Shown here one piece after another: positions 6,579 to 10,033 of a DNA stretch of 10,033 nucleotides (the first letter of the stretch is position 1; each line of letters starts with the position of its first letter). Below the pieces are notes generated by a model, which was not told the DNA's origin, did not search any database, and saw only the letters and a program-made list of their open reading frames with translations. This DNA comes from Endomicrobium sp. Lineage in GTDB: Bacteria; Elusimicrobiota; Endomicrobiia; Endomicrobiales; Endomicrobiaceae. Location of the stretch: contig JAITOH010000038.1 of NCBI GenBank assembly GCA_031290055.1, forward strand, positions 1-10,033. The letters run 5' to 3'. Position numbers and translations under genes: made by a program.

Positions 6579-9500
6579 TATTTTTATTAACACCTTTCAT
6601 ATTTTCTTGATTATTTTGTTGTTCACCTTTAAGGAGTTCTACATTAAGTCCTAAAGCTCTCAGCTCATTTACCAAAACTTTAAATGATTCTGGAACACCA
6701 GGTTTTGATATCGGCTCACCTCTAACGATTGAATCATACATTTTTATCCTTCCATCAACATCATCAGACTTTATTGTTAAAAACTCCCGCAATATGTGAG
6801 CTGCACCGTAACCTTCTACGGCCCATACTTCCATCTCTCCAAATCTCTGTCCGCCAAATTGAGCTTTCCCACCTAAAGGTTGACGCGTAATAAGAGAATA
6901 AGGCCCAGTAGATCTAGCATGCATTTTGTCCTCAACTAGATGGTTTAGTTTCATAACATACATAACCCCAACAGTTACTTTTTCCATAAAAGGTTCACCA
7001 GTTCGGCCATCATAAAGCGTAATCCTACAGTCACTCGTGGGTAAGCTCTCAGCACTAAACTTATTCAAAGATTTTTCAAGTTTTTTACCTTTTAACCCAA
7101 GCTCTATTAAAAACTTTTTCTTCTCATTTAATATTCCTGCTTTAGCTTCCTCTACATAATCTTTTATTTGAACCTCATTTGCTCCACCAAACACAGGAGT
7201 TATCATCTGCGTTTTAAGTTTTTTACCGGCCCAACCTAGCATAATTTCAAGAAGTTGTCCTACATTCATACGTGAAGGGATCGAAAGCGGTGAAAGAACA
7301 CAATCAACAGGTGTCCCATCTGGAAGCCTAGGCATATCTTCAACAGGAAGTATTTTTGCAACAATACCTTTATTACCGTGCCTACCTGCAAGTTTATCCC
7401 CAACCTGAACTTTAAATTTCGAAGCAATATAGACTTTTACAGTTTTATTTACAGAAACTGGTAAATCATCTCCTTTTTTGAATTTTTCTTTTTCAGACTC
7501 ATAATTTTGCTTCAAAAGCCTTTCTTTTGCAATATAAAGAGCCCTTACTTTTTCGATATCAGCTTTTTTTACAATGCCTAACTGTTCTTTCTTTTTTTTA
7601 CGAAGTTTTTCTTTTGCGACTTCATAAACACTATGCATTTTATCTTGTCTTTTTTTCTTCTCTTTTTCCGCAAGTTTTTCAAGCCTCACAAAAGTTCTTA
7701 CAGCTATAACTTTCCCAAACACCCCAGGTGGCACTCTAAGTGACGCATCCTGCACTTCTTCGGCTTTTTTACCAAACAAAACACTTAAAAGCCTTTCCTC
7801 AGGAGTTGTTTGTTGTTCCACTTTAGGCGTAGTTTTCCCTACAAGTATATCGCCCCTTTGTACTATTGATCCAACCTTAATTATCCCATATTCATCAAGA
7901 TTCAATAGATCCTCAGCTCCCACATTGGGAATATCCTTTGTTATTTCTTCAGGACGTCCTTTCGTTTCTCTAGCTTCAATTTGGAATTCTCTGATATGAA
8001 TCGAAGTAAATTTATCATCATGAATTAATTTCTCCGATAACAACATTGCATCCTCAAAATTATATCCATCCCAAGGCATATAAGCAACGAGCAAATTTTG
8101 TCCAAGGGCGAGTTGTCCTTCGCTTGTAGCAGGACCATCAGCTATTATCTGGCCTTTCTTAACAATTTCATCTAAAACCACCAACGGAGTTTGATTTATA
8201 CAAGTATCCTGATTGGATCGCAAATACTTTTTCAACTTGTACATTTCTATTTCACCAGTTTTAGAATAAAGCATTATTTCATCTGATGAAACAGACATAA
8301 CCTTACCATCTGACTTTGCAACTACAACTACTCCAGAATCTCTTGCAACTTTTTCTTCAATACCTGTTGAAACTAAAGGCGCTTCAGCCAACAATACAGG
8401 TACACCCTGACGTTGCATATTACATCCCATTAAAGCACGATTAGCATCATCATGTTCTAAAAAAGGAATCAATGCCGCAGATATAGATATTACTTGCATA
8501 GGGGAAATATCCATATAATCAACTTTGCTTGGAGGTTGAAATAGGAAATCATCCCACTTACGACCTTGAACTGAATCTGATAAAATATTTCCTTTATCAT
8601 CTAAGGGAGTATTAGCTTGAGCAACAAAAAACTCATCTTCTTTATCTGCGGTTAAATACTCAATTCTATCCGTAGCCCTACCATTCTCCACTTTTTTATA
8701 AGGTGTTTCTATTAAACCATAAGAGTTCACTCTAGCGAAAGTCGAAAGAGACGTTATTAAACCAATATTTGGACCCTCAGGAGTTTCAATAGGACAAACC
8801 CTACCATAGTGGGTGTGATGAACATCTCTAACCTCAAATCCTGCTCTTTTTCTATTTAGCCCACCCGGTCCCAAAGCAGACAAGCGACGTTTGTGTGTAA
8901 GTTCTGCCAAAGGATTTATCTGGTCCATAAACTGAGAAAGTCGCGATGTGCCAAAAAATTTTCTAATTTGAGCTACAAATTGCGTAATGTTTACAAGAGA
9001 TCTCGGAGTGATATTTGACTTATCCTGATTATTCATGTGCTCCCTTATAGTTCTTGCCATTTGAACAAGTCCAATCCTTATTTGATTTTCCAACAACTCA
9101 CCAACTGATCTTACACGCCTGTTGCCCAAATGATCTATGTCATCTAAACCTATTTTTGTAATCTGCTTATTCTCAATAAATTCGGTTTCACCATTATAAA
9201 GCATTAGAAGATATTTAAGAGTTGCTACTATGTCCTCCCTTGTAAGAGTTCTTTTGTTTTCTGCAGGAATAACTAAGTTGAAGTTATTTTCATAATACTT
9301 GAAAATAGAAGCGAGTTTTCTCAGTACTTTATACCTTCCAACCGTAGTCAAATCGTATCTTCTAACAGACTTAAAAAGAAGTTCTTCCAAAAATCCCTGA
9401 GCTCTTTCTTGCATAATGAATTCCTGAGTCTTTAAAACTTTGTATATGTAACTTACAGCCTCTCTTTGAGTTTTTACAATATCTTTTTTTAAAGTTAGAA

Positions 9501-10033
9501 GAATTGAAACATCTTTAAAAACCGACACACTAGAAAAACCCCCAGCTTGTAGTTTTTTTACCAAATCCTCTTTTAATTCCTTGCCAGCATCCGCAACCAC
9601 TTCACCGGTAGATTCATCATATATATCTTCAGCGACATATTCAACTGAAAGTGAAGCCAATACAGAATCCAAGGATACATCTTTAACTTCTTTAAAAAGA
9701 TTTAGAATCTCAGTATCACTCTCAAACCCCAAAGCACGAAGGAAAGTGGTTGCATATATTTTTCTTTTGCGGTCAATTCTTACATACAAAATACCACTCT
9801 GATCGAACTCAAATTCAACCCATGCACCTCTGTAAGGAATAATTCTTGCAAAATACAAAGGTTTTCCTAAAACAGTAACCCTTTTTTCCTCATCTTCTTC
9901 AAAAATCACTCCAGGAGAACGATGAATTTGACTTACTACAACACGTTCGGCCCCATTAACAATGAATGTAGCAGTCTCTGTCATCATAGGAATATCACCA
10001 AAATACACTTCCTGTTCTGACAGCTCTTTTTCT
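6571..10033 (-). CDS. rpoB: DNA-directed RNA polymerase subunit beta (5' end beyond window)
   Basis: Second-largest RNA polymerase subunit; it forms one jaw of the DNA channel, part of the active site, and the rifampicin pocket. The frame runs open through the right edge; 1153 residues are visible and, by alignment with E. coli from EVYFGDIP, about 100-110 N-terminal residues are missing. Visible landmarks: SQIHRSPGV near residues 34-42; a shortened form of the E. coli SI1 region in the lobe, containing DESTGE; the rifampicin cluster GTSRLSQFMDQINPLAELTH onward at about 361-391; PIETPEGPN at about 414-422; GDKLAGRHGNKG at about 878-889 with the two active-site lysines; a K/E-rich helical insertion at about 783-855, shorter than the equivalent E. 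coli region; and LGGKAQFGGQRFGEMEVWA near the C-terminus. The protein ends with an N/Q-rich tail past the usual end. The GTG at 10006-10008 is an internal Val codon and not the start. Confidence 0.99.
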   Translation of the reverse strand, partial: EKELSEQEVYFGDIPMMTETATFIVNGAERVVVSQIHRSPGVIFEEDEEKRVTVLGKPLYFARIIPYRGAWVEFEFDQSGILYVRIDRKRKIYATTFLRALGFESDTEILNLFKEVKDVSLDSVLASLSVEYVAEDIYDESTGEVVADAGKELKEDLVKKLQAGGFSSVSVFKDVSILLTLKKDIVKTQREAVSYIYKVLKTQEFIMQERAQGFLEELLFKSVRRYDLTTVGRYKVLRKLASIFKYYENNFNLVIPAENKRTLTREDIVATLKYLLMLYNGETEFIENKQITKIGLDDIDHLGNRRVRSVGELLENQIRIGLVQMARTIREHMNNQDKSNITPRSLVNITQFVAQIRKFFGTSRLSQFMDQINPLAELTHKRRLSALGPGGLNRKRAGFEVRDVHHTHYGRVCPIETPEGPNIGLITSLSTFARVNSYGLIETPYKKVENGRATDRIEYLTADKEDEFFVAQANTPLDDKGNILSDSVQGRKWDDFLFQPPSKVDYMDISPMQVISISAALIPFLEHDDANRALMGCNMQRQGVPVLLAEAPLVSTGIEEKVARDSGVVVVAKSDGKVMSVSSDEIMLYSKTGEIEMYKLKKYLRSNQDTCINQTPLVVLDEIVKKGQIIADGPATSEGQLALGQNLLVAYMPWDGYNFEDAMLLSEKLIHDDKFTSIHIREFQIEARETKGRPEEITKDIPNVGAEDLLNLDEYGIIKVGSIVQRGDILVGKTTPKVEQQTTPEERLLSVLFGKKAEEVQDASLRVPPGVFGKVIAVRTFVRLEKLAEKEKKKRQDKMHSVYEVAKEKLRKKKKEQLGIVKKADIEKVRALYIAKERLLKQNYESEKEKFKKGDDLPVSVNKTVKVYIASKFKVQVGDKLAGRHGNKGIVAKILPVEDMPRLPDGTPVDCVLSPLSIPSRMNVGQLLEIMLGWAGKKLKTQMITPVFGGANEVQIKDYVEEAKAGILNEKKKFLIELGLKGKKLEKSLNKFSAESLPTSDCRITLYDGRTGEPFMEKVTVGVMYVMKLNHLVEDKMHARSTGPYSLITRQPLGGKAQFGGQRFGEMEVWAVEGYGAAHILREFLTIKSDDVDGRIKMYDSIVRGEPISKPGVPESFKVLVNELRALGLNVELLKGEQQNNQENMKGVNKNNG
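6591..6597 (-). promoter_or_regulatory. Ribosome binding site of rpoC, inside the end of rpoB
   Basis: AAAGGTG on the minus strand lies 12 bases before ATG 6578 and within the last codons of rpoB (it encodes part of Met-Lys-Gly-Val). It decides the rpoC start: using the GTG at 6593 would put the start codon inside this site. The spacing is a little long. With the overlapping stop and start, it suggests that rpoC translation is coupled to rpoB. Confidence 0.5.

Noticed and set aside
6579..6593. GTG at 6593 as an earlier in-frame rpoC start
   Set aside because: The codon lies inside the AAAGGTG ribosome binding site, and MAKINF at 6578 is the more typical beginning.
8860..8952. Differences from E. 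coli in the rifampicin cluster (Arg, Ile and Ala at the positions of Q510, N518 and S522)
   Set aside because: The main drug contacts (equivalents of Q513, D516, H526, R529, S531) are conserved. Ala at 522 and non-Asn residues at 518 are, as I recall, normal in groups such as Chlamydiae and Bacteroidetes, so this is not evidence of resistance.
10006..10008. GTG as the start of rpoB
   Set aside because: The frame continues upstream to the window edge with conserved beta sequence (LSEQE before VYFGDIP), so this is an internal Val.
1..10033. Search for a CRISPR array, tRNA, insertion sequence or defence system
   Set aside because: No spaced direct repeats, cloverleaf, transposase or accessory genes were seen; nearly all the sequence is the core rpoBC-str operon.

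Overview
The window holds part of the bacterial transcription/translation operon, entirely on the minus strand. In the direction of transcription the order is rpoB (5' end cut by the right window edge), rpoC, rpsL, rpsG and fusA (3' end cut by the left window edge). This is the classic rpoBC-str arrangement. All reading frames are intact and every key catalytic or metal-binding residue I looked for is present, so the locus looks functional.

The organism is an AT-rich bacterium using the standard genetic code (Trp as TGG; stops TAA or TAG). Its RNA polymerase is of the Gram-negative type. Beta' carries a large trigger-loop insertion in the place of E. coli SI3, and also a second insertion of about 180-190 residues in the N-terminal clamp region that E. 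coli lacks. This combination, the AT bias and the overall protein texture suggest an early-branching or host-associated Gram-negative lineage. Elusimicrobiota (Endomicrobium-like) is my best guess, but it is an impression and not a placement.

Region by region: 1-422 is the first 140 codons of fusA. 423-747 is a long gap with a cryptic 43-codon frame, a candidate promoter and a short tetranucleotide repeat. 748-1227 is rpsG. 1228-1420 is an AT-rich spacer. 1421-1810 is rpsL, only 22 nt downstream of rpoC. 1833-6578 is rpoC, which overlaps the end of rpoB by 8 nt. 6571-10033 is rpoB.

Functionally, RpoB and RpoC form the two large subunits and the active site of RNA polymerase. S12 and S7 are 30S proteins at the decoding centre and the head/E-site, and EF-G drives translocation. 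The tight rpoB-rpoC-rpsL junctions imply strong coupling. The 193-nt and 325-nt gaps before rpsG and fusA are where independent regulation could enter. The most interesting non-textbook items are the cryptic frame in the rpsG-fusA gap, which looks like a gene remnant or dispersed repeat, and the double-insertion architecture of beta'.
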